64,000 nucleotides of DNA from Periconia sp. R9002. Taxonomy: Eukaryota; Ascomycota; Dothideomycetes; Pleosporales; Periconiaceae. The first letter of the stretch is position 1; each line of letters starts with the position of its first letter. The notes under the pieces were generated by a model, which saw only the letters and a program-made list of their open reading frames with translations, made no database searches and was not told the origin of the DNA. The stretch spans positions 62,001 through 126,000 of the forward strand of contig JAMAHW010000034.1 in NCBI GenBank assembly GCA_023627715.1, given 5' to 3'. The position numbers and the translations under genes are program-made. Of the stretch, positions 33,926 through 44,348 are shown in pieces.

Positions 33926-35281
33926 CTACGCAACCCGCAACTGAAAACCAGCTCCCCCTTGCTCTTCACGATTCGCAAAGATGCTACTGAAATCCAGATT
34001 CTGCACGCCCTGCGCATCCCCACGCTTTGGCGCATTCGGACTCGCCTTTCTCCTCCTCTCCTGTCCCGCCTTACTAGGAAACGTAGGAAACAGCTCCATG
34101 GGCTTCGGCTTCGGCGCCTCGCCGAAATACGGATGCCGGAGGACCTCTCCAGCCGTGGGGCGCAGGTTCGGGTTGAGCGAGAGCATCGACGACAAGAGAT
34201 CCACGCCCGCAGCCGTGAGGAAGGGAAACCGCGTGCGGATCTGACTCGCCGTTTTCAACGACGACGAGTCACGTGGGATCTTGAGACCTTTGGCATTGGG
34301 TAGACGCCAGAAGCCCGGCCACGACTTCTCCGTCGGCACGCCGCATAAAGCGAAGATGAGTGCGAGCTCGTCCACCTCGTTCTTCCCCTGCAGCACGGGC
34401 GCCTTTACTAACAACTCCGCAAAGATACAGCCCAGGCTCCACACGTCGATTTCGGGGCCGTACGTCTCGGCACCGAGGAGCAGCTCAGGTGCGCGGTACC
34501 ACAGCGTGACGACGAGCTGGGTCAGCGGGGCCCCGGGTGGCGCCGTGTACCGCGCCATGCCGAAGTCTGCGATCTCGAGGTGCCCGCGGTTCGAGAGGAG
34601 GATGTTAGACGTCTTGAGGTCGCGATGGAGAATGAAATTTTCGTGGAGAAAGGACAGTGCGGATGTGAGTTGGCGCAGCAACGTCTTGGTCTCAGAAGCG
34701 AGGAACGGCTCGGACATGTCTTCCTGCAGCGTCTTGAGGTCGTGCTCGACGAACGGCATGACGAGGATGATTTCGTTGGAGTTGCTTCCCGTGACGACTT
34801 CCTGGAGTTCGACGACGTTGTCGTGGCGCGCGCGCTGCAGGATGGCGATTTCGCGCAGCGCCGTGATGGGGAAGCCGTCTTGTTGGCTGTTGTCCATTTT
34901 GATCTTCTTGAGCGCGACGATTTGCCCCGTTGCGACGTCTCGTGCGCGTGAGACCCAGCCGTAGGAGCCTTCTTCAATGTGGTTCAGCGTCTCGAAGTTG
35001 GAGACGTGTCTGCATGGAGCCCAGCCGTCGGCCTCGAAGCGCAAGAGGTTGTTGCGCTGGGGATCGTTTTTGTCCTTGGGGGGTTCGTCGTCTTCGTCGC
35101 CATTGGAGAGTCTCCTGCGCTTGGAAGGTCTGGATTCAGCCTGCTGAGCAGCTGCTCGAGCAGCGGCTTCTGCCTCTTCTTGTTGTTTTTGGAGTTTCAA
35201 ACGCTTCTTTTCTTCTTTTTCCTTTTTGCGACGTTTGGATTCTGCGGCGTCGGCTTCTGAGTCTGCCCAGCGTGATGACAT
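33926..35281 (-). CDS. CDK11/PITSLRE-type cyclin-dependent kinase
   Basis: Single-exon gene encoding 451 residues. The N-terminal 90 residues are charged and coiled (KRRKKEKEEKKRLKLQKQQEE) with a basic nuclear-localisation-like RPSKRRR. The kinase domain runs from about 94 to 385: glycine loop EEGSYG, Lys125, the cyclin-binding helix PITALRE at 138-144 (PITSLRE in animal CDK11), HRDLKTSN with Asp221, DFG 239-241 and APE. The C-terminal tail is proline/lysine-rich. All catalytic residues are present. CDK11-type kinases act in transcription and splicing; the cyclin L partner is not in the window. It is divergent from the NDUFAF7 gene across 293 bp containing a CACGTG at 35418-35423. Confidence 0.92.
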   Translation of the reverse strand: MSSRWADSEADAAESKRRKKEKEEKKRLKLQKQQEEAEAAARAAAQQAESRPSKRRRLSNGDEDDEPPKDKNDPQRNNLLRFEADGWAPCRHVSNFETLNHIEEGSYGWVSRARDVATGQIVALKKIKMDNSQQDGFPITALREIAILQRARHDNVVELQEVVTGSNSNEIILVMPFVEHDLKTLQEDMSEPFLASETKTLLRQLTSALSFLHENFILHRDLKTSNILLSNRGHLEIADFGMARYTAPPGAPLTQLVVTLWYRAPELLLGAETYGPEIDVWSLGCIFAELLVKAPVLQGKNEVDELALIFALCGVPTEKSWPGFWRLPNAKGLKIPRDSSSLKTASQIRTRFPFLTAAGVDLLSSMLSLNPNLRPTAGEVLRHPYFGEAPKPKPMELFPTFPSKAGQERRRKASPNAPKRGDAQGVQNLDFSSIFANREEQGGAGFQLRVA

Positions 35282-35417
35282 GGTTGGGTTCCTTCTCTTT
35301 GCTTTATATCTAAGTCTTTATATTTCTCGTATATTACAAAGCTTACCTTACACTCGTGTAGTTATGGATTGACGTGAAGAATAGGATGGATGTGACCTCG
35401 GGAGGTATAGGTGAAAG

Positions 35418-35423
35418 CACGTG
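35418..35423. promoter_or_regulatory. CACGTG palindrome between CDK11 and NDUFAF7
   Basis: Perfect E-box/CBF1-type hexamer in the 293-bp divergent promoter. The same hexamer occurs upstream of BUD13 (322-327) and the RNPS1-like gene (32229-32234). Function is inferred only. Confidence 0.35.
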
Positions 35424-35574
35424 GTAAGGCGATGAGGCTAGAAATAAGCGGTGGTCATAGCTCCCACCTTCCCGCGTCTCGTCTCGTCTCGTCCCGAAAG
35501 TAAGTCAACTTTTTCGATGTCACTTGCGACATCTCACGTCATTGCCATGGTCTTTCGATAACCAGCTTTGCGAA

Positions 35575-37327
35575 ATGAGGGCCAACTCTCTCAAACTGTT
35601 CCGCAGCATACCGCGCTATGCAATCTCGCGACCGCTGCCGCATCGATGCGTAATACAAGGAATCCGCTGGTCCTCGACCGACAAGCGGGAGTGGTCGACG
35701 CCGCTCGCGAAGCAACTCGCCGAAGCCATAAATGTGCGAATACCTCGATACCCAAGCTACCTGTGTTCGACGCACTAATGGTACATTCTGTAGACCACAG
35801 GGCCCATTTCTGTCGCGGCGTACATGCGGCAATGTCTGACTTCTGATATGGGTGGCTACTATACTCGACAGACATCCGGTCACGATCAATTTGGCACCAA
35901 GGGCGATTTCATAACATCTCCTGAAATCAGTCAGGTCTTTGGTGAATTGGTGGGAATATGGCTCTATACGGAGTGGATTGCGCAAGGAAAGAATGAGAAG
36001 GTGCATATTGTGGAAGTAGGACCGGGGAGAGGGACACTAATGAGTGATGTACTGAGGGTGTGTTGGGAGAAGTCTTTGCAGGGTAGAGATATATATGCTG
36101 ACGGAATAATAGACTATATCGAGCTTCAAGCCGTTTGCGAACAGTGTCCAGACAATATATATGGTGGAGGCATCTGAGCAGCTGAGGAAACAACAGGCAC
36201 AACTGCTATCGGGCACCGAAGAATTGAAGGAGACGGATATTGGGTGGACGGCGCCTTGCAAATATATACCTGGATGCAACATCACATGGTGCGAGGATAT
36301 TAGATTTGTGCCGAAAGGTATGCAAACTTTCCAAGGTTCATATCAAGCTGCAAATACTGACATTGCCAAAGACGAAACGTCCACTCCCTTCATCCTTGCG
36401 CATGAGTTTTTCGATGCCCTACCAATTCACGTCTTCCAAAACGTGGCAAATTCAACACTGCCTGCTGCGTCCAAAACCATTACACAAGACGGTCCCATAA
36501 CGCCCAAACACGGACCGCAAGTCCCAAAGAACAACTGGCACGAGCTACTCGTATCACCCTTACCACCACCTTCCTCAGACACGGCTACCTCACCATCATC
36601 CTCCAAAGAACCTCCTCCAGAATTCCACCTCACAGTCTCGCAATCACCCACCCCTCACTCACTCTACCTTCCGCACCTCTCCAACCGCTACAAAAAGCTT
36701 CAAAACACCCCCGACGCCATCATAGAAATCTCGCCCGAATCCCTCTCCTATATCTCCGACTTTGCCGTTCGAATCGGCGGCGACAACCCCTCTTCTTCAT
36801 CCTCTTCCTCCCCAACCGCCGCCAAACCAACAACAACCTACACCCCCAACGCCTCAACACAAACAACTCCCTTCCACAAACGCACACCCTCGGGGGCAGC
36901 TCTAATCCTCGACTACGGCCCCGCAAACACCATCCCAACCAACACCCTCCGTGGCATCCGCGCCCACCAGCCCGTTTCTCCCTTCGTCTCTCCCGGGCTT
37001 GTCGACCTCAGCGCCGACGTTGATTTCCTCGCCCTCGCTGAATCCGCCTTAAATGCGTCTCCCGGCGTCGAGGTCCACGGCCCCGTCGAGCAAGCGTTTT
37101 TCCTGGGCTCGCTGGGGATCAAAGAGAGGGTCGAACGGCTGGTTAAAGCGAGTCAAGGCGAAGACGCGGACGAGGTGCGGAAGAGGCTGGAGACGAGCTG
37201 GAAGCGGTTGGTGGATAGAGGTCCCACGGGCATGGGGAGGATTTACAAGGTCATGGCGCTTTTGCCGTATTTTGAGAAGGGTGAGGTCAGGAGGCCTGTT
37301 GGGTTTGGAGGGGATTTTGTCGGATAG
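35575..37327 (+). CDS. NDUFAF7/MidA-type mitochondrial arginine methyltransferase
   Basis: Predicted mitochondrial complex I assembly factor, an SAM-dependent methyltransferase (DUF185) that dimethylates an arginine of the 49-kDa subunit in characterised homologs. Exons 35575-35733, 35794-36057, 36113-36317 and 36372-37327 with introns of 60, 55 and 54 bp give 527 residues. The N-terminus is basic and hydroxylated, consistent with a mitochondrial presequence. Family blocks: GDFITSPEISQVFGELVGIW, the SAM site VEVGPGRGTLMSDVLR, YMVEASEQLR, and AHEFFDALPIHVFQ. There are serine/threonine/proline-rich insertions around residues 270-330 and 350-400, in ordinary low-complexity codons. The first donor is GTGCGA, weaker than the rest. 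Confidence 0.92.
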
Positions 37328-37847
37328 AGGTGCTGATGTAAAGAGGGGATGGATTTTGTATGTGTAGTTGTATGTATGTACTTGTGTATGCCATCTAGCC
37401 AAATCACTACCTAAATGGATAAGATTCAAAGAGTACGCGCTTTAAAATGCAACGTCCTATACCACTACTTCATCTAAAAAAACTATCAACACCGAGAGCG
37501 ATTTGAGTAGCATATAGAAGAGTAAAAGGAGAGAGATTATGAATTGACCAGTCAGTAGCAATTGCCATTAAGGTCGCTGTGCTTGGCTGGCGCTCAATAG
37601 TCACAAGCCGCGGTATTGGTATGCGGAATTCGCAATGTTGACCCTTTTATTAGTTGAACTGGTCATCGAAAGAGCAGCCTCTCATCTTCCAGACATAAGA
37701 AAGTATATCTACTCTCTTCTCACCTGCTCTGCTTCTTCTTCTAACATCATCATCGTTTACTCTTATTCGACTCTTATCCAGCTTTCACAAACTTTCATCC
37801 GCTTTCACTCTTATACGATCAACCACTTTCGCCTAGTCAAGGGAATC
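37328..37847. other. Spacer with repeat copy
   Basis: 3' region of NDUFAF7, then a segment (about 37450-37545) that reappears in altered form near 38855-38925, and a pyrimidine-rich leader before the small gene at 37848. No gene seen. Confidence 0.55.
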
Positions 37848-38165
37848 ATGGCTAACTTCATCACTCGAGCCGCTCAACGTCTTGTGCGCCTGCAACCAAC
37901 ACCCGCGCCACGAATTCCTACGAACGTGAACATCCTCAATCCTCAACGCAGCGGATTACTCCAGCGTGTCACTACGCAAAGGACCCAGACAGCTCTTCCT
38001 GACTCTTTCTTATTAAGGGAACTACAAAAAATCCGTGAGATAGCGCTTAATGTAGAACGTCGCTCGAGATTTAGGGTCGTCGTTCCACTTACATTGATCC
38101 TCTCACATACTATAGTTGCTTCTGGCGCTGTAAGTATTCTACCCTACTATAAGGTTTTTAACTAA
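37848..38165 (+). CDS. Small predicted mitochondrial hypothetical protein
   Basis: Open frame of 105 residues beginning MANFITRAAQRLVRLQP, an arginine-rich amphipathic start typical of mitochondrial targeting. It is preceded by a pyrimidine-rich leader and has a hydrophobic helix near the end (VVVPLTLILSHTIVASGA). A perfect GTAAGT donor directly after the codons for SGA (38130) allows an alternative ending: splicing to an AG near 38177 would replace the last residues with a short tail ending in TAG. I do not recognise a family. AT-rich repeat DNA follows at once. It may be an orphan gene. Confidence 0.45.
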   Translation: MANFITRAAQRLVRLQPTPAPRIPTNVNILNPQRSGLLQRVTTQRTQTALPDSFLLRELQKIREIALNVERRSRFRVVVPLTLILSHTIVASGAVSILPYYKVFN

Positions 38166-39200
38166 TTAGTTTTAAGATCGTTTATTACGTAGAGAATATA
38201 CAGGATAAGCAGGAGTAGGTACATGTATTAAGGCACGTCAGGATACTTTAGAGGTTAGTTCGGAAGTTGATCCATTGATCATTATCAGAGTGCTTACTGA
38301 GCTTAGGAGATGGTTGTTGATTGTTTGATATAACAATCGGGTATTTTTGATAGCAACGTCCTATGCTTATCAACACCTTAACTAGGGCTTCTATAATGCA
38401 CTCTAAACATGTTAATGCGCTATACTACGTAAGGTCTTAATACATAACGAACGAATGAATGACTTTGTATATACCTAAAGTTCAATATACCTATATCGCA
38501 GGCATAAAGTTAGTTTAATATAACTGGGGTAGTTATAGTACATTATCAGTGTCTTAATATGCTACGCTACGTGGTGTCTCAATAACAAACGACTCCTAAA
38601 AATTTGACACGGGTTTCACCGCCGTTTCTCGCAACACCTCCACCAACATCTTCCGCATATGTGAGCACAGTGGCGTCGTCTTCTAGGCCCTCCACGCCCT
38701 AGGCGTTACCTCCCTTGAAAGATTCCACAATCAACTTCGCCCATCACATCGTCAAGAATTTTCCCGAGAACAAATCAGTCTATCGTTCTGAGCATCTCTG
38801 CACTGTGGCTCTGTACCTAGAGTTCAACGTACCACCGTTTCAGTTGAAAAAAACCCTCCCTTATAAATCCCGAAAGCGATCCAAGTATACTAAAGAAGAA
38901 TAAGAGGAGAGATTATGAGTTAATGAGTTATTTAAGACGTTATGTCCCTTTTTTGTAATCTATCTGAAGGTAGTAATGGTAACGTAGGTGTACAAGTCAA
39001 AGAAAGGAAGAAAACAACAACAACAAATGCTGGTCAAAAGGGTATATGCGCTTAATCGCCAAAATGCCCCAAAAACATACAATCTTCCATCTGCAAAAGA
39101 AGAAAAACTCCAACCCATTTTTCTCACCCGTTCAAAAGAAAAGAAGAGAAGAGAAAAGGGAAAAGGGAAACAAAACAAACCCGAAAAGTATCGAGATCCC
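38166..39200. other. RIP-like repeat cluster, no gene
   Basis: AT-rich. It contains repeat copy B at about 38487-38596, a partial copy C at about 38390-38452, and a segment at 38855-38925 resembling 37490-37545. A frame at 38715-38903 (62 residues) overlaps this repeat and has no recognisable domain. Confidence 0.55.
38487..38596 (+). repeat. Dispersed repeat, copy B
   Basis: Shares ATACCTATATCGC, AGTACAT-ATCA-TGTCT and a GTGT-TCAA-AA-AAACG 3' end with copy A at 32050-32165; differences are largely C/T and G/A. A shorter related copy lies at about 38390-38452. Confidence 0.6.
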
Positions 39201-41614
39201 TCAAAACAACAACACGCAATTCTCCTCATTCGGCATATTCAAATCCCACTCCTCGTCCACGCCGGCCATCCTGCCCAGAATACAATGCACCTGCTTCAAG
39301 CTCTGCTCACTCACCACCCCAGGTCTGGCATGCTCCATGAAAATATGATTCATGAGCGTCTCCACGCCTCCAAAAACACCACTCAACTGCTTCTCCGCCG
39401 TGCAAATGACACACCCATAACTCGTGGCCTCGACACCCTTGGACGCGGGATTCGTCTGACGGATGTGGCTTTTCGCGAGGAAAATCCAGCGATACCGGAT
39501 GCCGACGGAGCTCTTGTAGATGCGGGGGTCGAAGACGGTTTCCTTCTTGTTGCGCTTGGTGGGGTGGGGGGCCGTGTGCGTGGTGCCTTCGAAGGAGCAC
39601 TGCTTGCACTGCCAGACCTGCGTGGTCGAGTACATGCCGGTTGGGCGCGTTTCGAGGCCGAGGCCCTTTTTGGCGTCCTCGCGGATCGTCCAGGCGCCTT
39701 TGCAGAAGCCCCAGTAGTCGTTTTCCTTGCAGGGGCGGCCTGAAAGGATTTTCTCGTTGGCCGAGGAGATGATGGTGGTTACGACGTGTGGGGTGAAGTG
39801 CCGTGGGGAGGCGGTGCTGAGGGAGGAGGGCGTGGTGGGGCGTGAGGAGGTTGGGGTGGTGAGGTTGCGGGCGGATTTTGTTGGGGGGTGGAAGGAGGTG
39901 TGGTGGACATTGGGCATGAGGTGGCCTTCGTCTTGGAGTTTGGGGAGCGTGGTGTAGTCTTGGTCGAGGACTTCGTCGTAGTGTGGGACCGGGGGGAGGG
40001 GTTTGTTGTCGACGGGTTTGAGGGCGTTGGTGGGCGTCGTGGGTATGGAGGAGATGGCGGGTATGGTTGGTGTTTTTGCTCGTGGGGTTGTCATCAGTCG
40101 GGTGGTATCGACGGGGTTTTGTGGTGCTGGGTCCGGGCGTGTTCGTGGAGTTTGGGTTTGGAGATGGTGGGACATGTCCCAGAAAAATGTTCCTGAGTGC
40201 TCGAACGACTTTCGTCGTTGGGATTTCTGACTCTTCTGGTGGTGGGAGGATGGAAGTTCTGCTGGTAGGTCGGCAGGTAGGGCGTCAGATTCGCGCGACG
40301 AAGAGGATCCGTATCGGTAGAGGGATGGCGGGTCGGATAGAACTGTGTGGTCCGAATAGATTGAAGAAGAGTTGGACCATCGTCGTGATGGGGGATAACG
40401 GTTTGATACACGTGGGTAAGCGCCGGTCTGCCTGTTGCTGTCGGGATATGGAATGTACTGTCTGCTGTCTTTGTTCTCTTTACTTTCCTCCCATGATGTC
40501 GACCTGAGTAGTTGCATGGCTGCTTGATCTAAGGCGCCTTTATCACTATCCCCGCCTTCGATGCCCATAAGTATCGCTAATGTATCTCTCTTCGCCGCCC
40601 TTGATTGTCCATTTAGGGCCTCCAGGGTGGATCGTTTGTCATAACTGAGGTGTAGATTTTGGTACGCGAGAATAAGCTGGTCAATTTCCTCCATGATGGA
40701 AGCCTGCTCCTCGGGTGTCTTAGATTGCAAAAGAAAGTTGAGGGCAGGATGAAAGTCGTCACTGGCTGACGGCAAACGCAACGATGCTCGGGTTTTATGA
40801 GATCCATCGGAGCTCGAGCTTAAACTCTCCCTTTCCTTGCTCGTCCGTTGTTCAGGTACGTACTGCTTCGGTTCGGCAGTAGGGGCCTCATTCTGAGTTC
40901 CTTTAGCAGGGATAGGAACGAGAATAGAACCTTGGTCGCCTGTAGGAGGATTTCGCGAGGGCAGCACAGATACAAGGGAGCCACGGGAGTCTCTCGATAT
41001 TCTCGGCGCAGTCGAAATCTCCCGCTGCAGGGGTGATGACAGTCGTAGTTCCGGTTTCTCGAAAAGAACTCTTTGCTTCAACTCATCTAATGCCTCGATT
41101 GTATCTCTGCGATTGGTGACGGCGACCTCATGCAGCGTAGGCAAATCGAGTACAGCATTTTCGTATTCGACCGCGACTTGCAGGCTAGCCACGATATCCG
41201 TTTGGATTACGGCTACAAGATAATGCAAACGATCGCGTGCGATACCTGCATTGTTTTCTTGATGTCAGTCTGGACTCTGGAACGATGCAACGGCTACCCC
41301 GGGGTTCGGACTTCGCGGAGGGAACAGGGAACAGACCATCTCCCACTCGTATAATATCGCCAAGGCGATGCAAAGCAGCATAGCGGTGTGCTATCTGTGT
41401 CTCTGCAGTCTGAAGAGATATTTGAAGCCTTCGCTTCTCGGCATCTAATTCATCTTGAGATCCTACTTCGTGAGTTGGCCTCTGTTGGCCTCGCTTGATT
41501 CGATTCGTCAAATCGGCTGCGTTATGGAACGCAACGACGATTGCTGCTACGGCAACGAAAACCTGGTCATGACTGCTCAGCAATTGTATCTTCTCGGTTT
41601 TTCACTGTGGTCAT
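39201..41614 (-). CDS. Large disordered fungal protein with C-terminal Cys/His motifs
   Basis: Proposed exons 41614-41606, 41562-41298 and 41245-39201 give 772 residues. No in-frame ATG exists at the head of the main frames, so I infer a 3-codon first exon (ATGACCACA, 43-bp intron) giving MTTVFVAVAAIVVAFHNAADLTNRI. The intron before 41245 could also start at the weaker GTCTGT 34 bp earlier. Order: an N-terminal hydrophobic helix; a helical region (residues ~25-60); a long Ser/Pro-rich disordered middle; and a folded C-terminal part (~560-760) with CKQCSFEG, CVICTAEK and HIFMEH, a possible zinc-binding set, ending in ENCVLLF. I do not recognise a function; such proteins are widespread in Pezizomycotina. 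Confidence 0.68.
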
Positions 41615-44348
41615 CCTGGGTTGAATTGATAAAGGGCGATTGTGCAAGTATAAATCCCACGTACTTCGCATCCGGACATTCTTGCTGGCGATGGCAGTTC
41701 ACTGCAGTAAGGTCTTCGCATCTGTCTTCAATCGTTGTCAGGAGGTGAACAGTAAAAGAGCAGTCACCCAACAGAAAGTAACGACTGCTCAGCGCAAAAA
41801 ATCCCGTGTGCTCGGTGCCTTTTAACATAATCACATATCGTTAGTTCGTATAACCATCCGTGCAGGCAACAACTACCTATCGGGTACAGCGACCTACAAG
41901 CTTTCTATCCCCTCGACCAAACCTCAAGAACGAGAAAACAAGATCACAAGAAAGCAACCGCAGCATGCGCGGTCCCGCGTCTTATGTCGACGCACGACAA
42001 CACAGCAGATGACCTCTTATCAGGCATAACCTATCCCCCTCTGCATTTACTGTGCCTTCCTTCAGGTTGACCGCTGGACACGAGACGGCACGACACAACA
42101 TGCTTGCTCTCCTCACTCAGCCTCCCAACAACCCCGCACCCATACCGCCCCGTGACGATGTCTTTCAGCCTCGGGGCATCAGCACGCCGCGATAGCGACG
42201 CTGGATAAGCGTCTGCGTGTGTCCAATGAAGGCGGAGAGGTGGCTGTGATGGAAAGCTTGTCTGTTCTGATAGGCGAGGAGCGGAACACGATGGTCAGCC
42301 GAGGATATATTAAAGCTGTGTTTTTGTGTGCACTTCGAGAATTTTTTGTTTCGTGGGTGGCATAAGCATGCGATGGGGTGTATGTACATTGCAGAGGGTA
42401 TTTGGAATAACTAGATGGTATCGTGAATTGATCAACTACGTAACTGGCTGTTGACCGGTGTGGAAGACTGGTTCGGGGAATAACCATGTAGGTAGGTAAG
42501 TAACTATCTGTGATTCCCGGTTAACTACCGGTACCCCCACCAAAAAACGGTTGCCTTCTTCATGAACTACATGTGCATATGTACACATGCATTTAACTCA
42601 ACAAAGATGAAATCCATGCAACATATGATTATGATGAACGTTGGACACATGCATTGTCGATGTAACCCCAATAAACAGTCGCACTTTTGCCTTGCATGTA
42701 AGAGGAGCTGAGCTGGCTTTGTAACCAGGCCAGCAAGATACGTATATAATAGTTCGCCCTGTTACGAGTAGCTGGCGCGCCGTACATTGGGCTGTGTACA
42801 TTATCCCTGCTGGCCTAACACAACACGTACAGTAGGAAACCAAGCACATTAATACATAAAACAAATGTAAATACTTCGTACGGAAAATAATCTCCTCAAC
42901 GTCATCTCGTCGCCTCAAGGTCAAACAAGGCCTTCTGGAACCAACGAAAGGAATACCAAAGCGGAGATCAGCCACCGTCGTCAGTCGGTTTGCCTTGAAA
43001 CAGGCAGCGAAACTTCCCTCAAACGCATAGTTACACTGAACCTTTTTCCTGTGCATCGTGAAATATTCCTGGCTATCGATGTTTATTTTTGAAGCGGGGA
43101 TGGGGGAGTTTGAGCTGATAAGTGCTTTTTTCCGTTCGGCGTTTGAGTGCGGATGTTCAATGTGAGGTGAGATTTTTCAGATTGGGTTGGTGAAGGGATG
43201 TGTAGTACAGAGAGGTGATGCGCCGGGAAGTCACACATTAGGAGAACTAATAGGTTCTACGAATAAGAAGCTCTACGATATACGTAGTATGTCTAGTACC
43301 TATCAAAGTGTCAAAGTGTTTTCTTCGCAACTGATGTAGTATGTCTAGTATAGTTATCTGATTTGTGAATAACGCCTGGTACGCTAGCTACTCGGTATAC
43401 ATATGACCTCCCGGTGTGTCTCCCCTCTGTAGGTGGTGGAGGGGAAGTAAGTGGACCACTGGTAGATTGCACAGGTGCATGCCTACACGCGAAAAAAAAA
43501 GACTCTGCTCCAGAAAATCGTATATAAATAAACCCCACACAACGCTAAAATAAAAAAAGTCAAATTTGGTATCAAAATCGTCTCCTTCCTCACCGCCTCC
43601 AGAATATCAAGAACAAAAAAAGGGGAAGATGGTCAAGAAAAGATGGTCAAGAAAAGAAAAGAAGAAGAAGCGTCCGCACAGCGGTGTCACTTCCAACCCC
43701 AACAATGAACATATATTCCACAAAACGCTAGAAAAAAAAACCTATGCCATGCCCATACCGGTGTAAACCACACACACAAGGTGCCTACCTAGAAGCGAAC
43801 TAAAAAACCTGAAACTCATAACGTGTGAATGTGTGATAGATTCCAGCCCACCACCACCATCTCAACCCTAACTCTTGGGCGAGTACACAGAAACGAATGC
43901 GCCGGCGGCCCCACACGCGGCGGTATAAAACCCTACCCCAACAACCCCCCCGCACGACCCAATAAAAGAAAACGAAAGATTTTTGTTTATGTCCCGAAAT
44001 GATAAAAAAAGGGGGGTATTGGACTAAACACCTTTTTTGTCTCTCTCGCTCGTGTGATTCTCAACCGCGCCAGGGGTGGATAGAACGGAAGAATCGAGAC
44101 GCCATGTAGAACCCCAGCATGCACGCGCGAATGATGCACGTCGCATGTGCATGTCTATGCAAAGTAAAAATCAAAAATCAAAAACAAAAGAAATGAAGGG
44201 GGGGATTGGAGGGTAGGGGATATGATGGGACCAATGGTCCCAGCCATACCGTACCACAGCCTCTCTCTCTCTCTCGCACACACACACGCCGGTCTTCCCC
44301 CATTCAGAGCTCCTATACTAGATAGACACTCTGCGAATTTCTATACCA
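41615..44348. other. 2.7-kb spacer, no gene
   Basis: No supported coding sequence. It holds the 5' region of the gene above and the 3' region of the next. Features seen: A-rich runs around 43490-43740, and a CT/CA microsatellite at 44261-44287. Frames at 42598-43056 (minus) and 43566-43766 (plus) lack family features. Confidence 0.55.
44261..44287. repeat. (CT)n(CA)n microsatellite
   Basis: A run of alternating CT (about 15 bp) followed by CA (about 12 bp). Confidence 0.85.

Noticed and set aside
38715..38903. 62-codon frame in the repeat cluster
   Set aside because: Its 3' half is part of a duplicated non-coding flank, and no domain or intron structure was seen.
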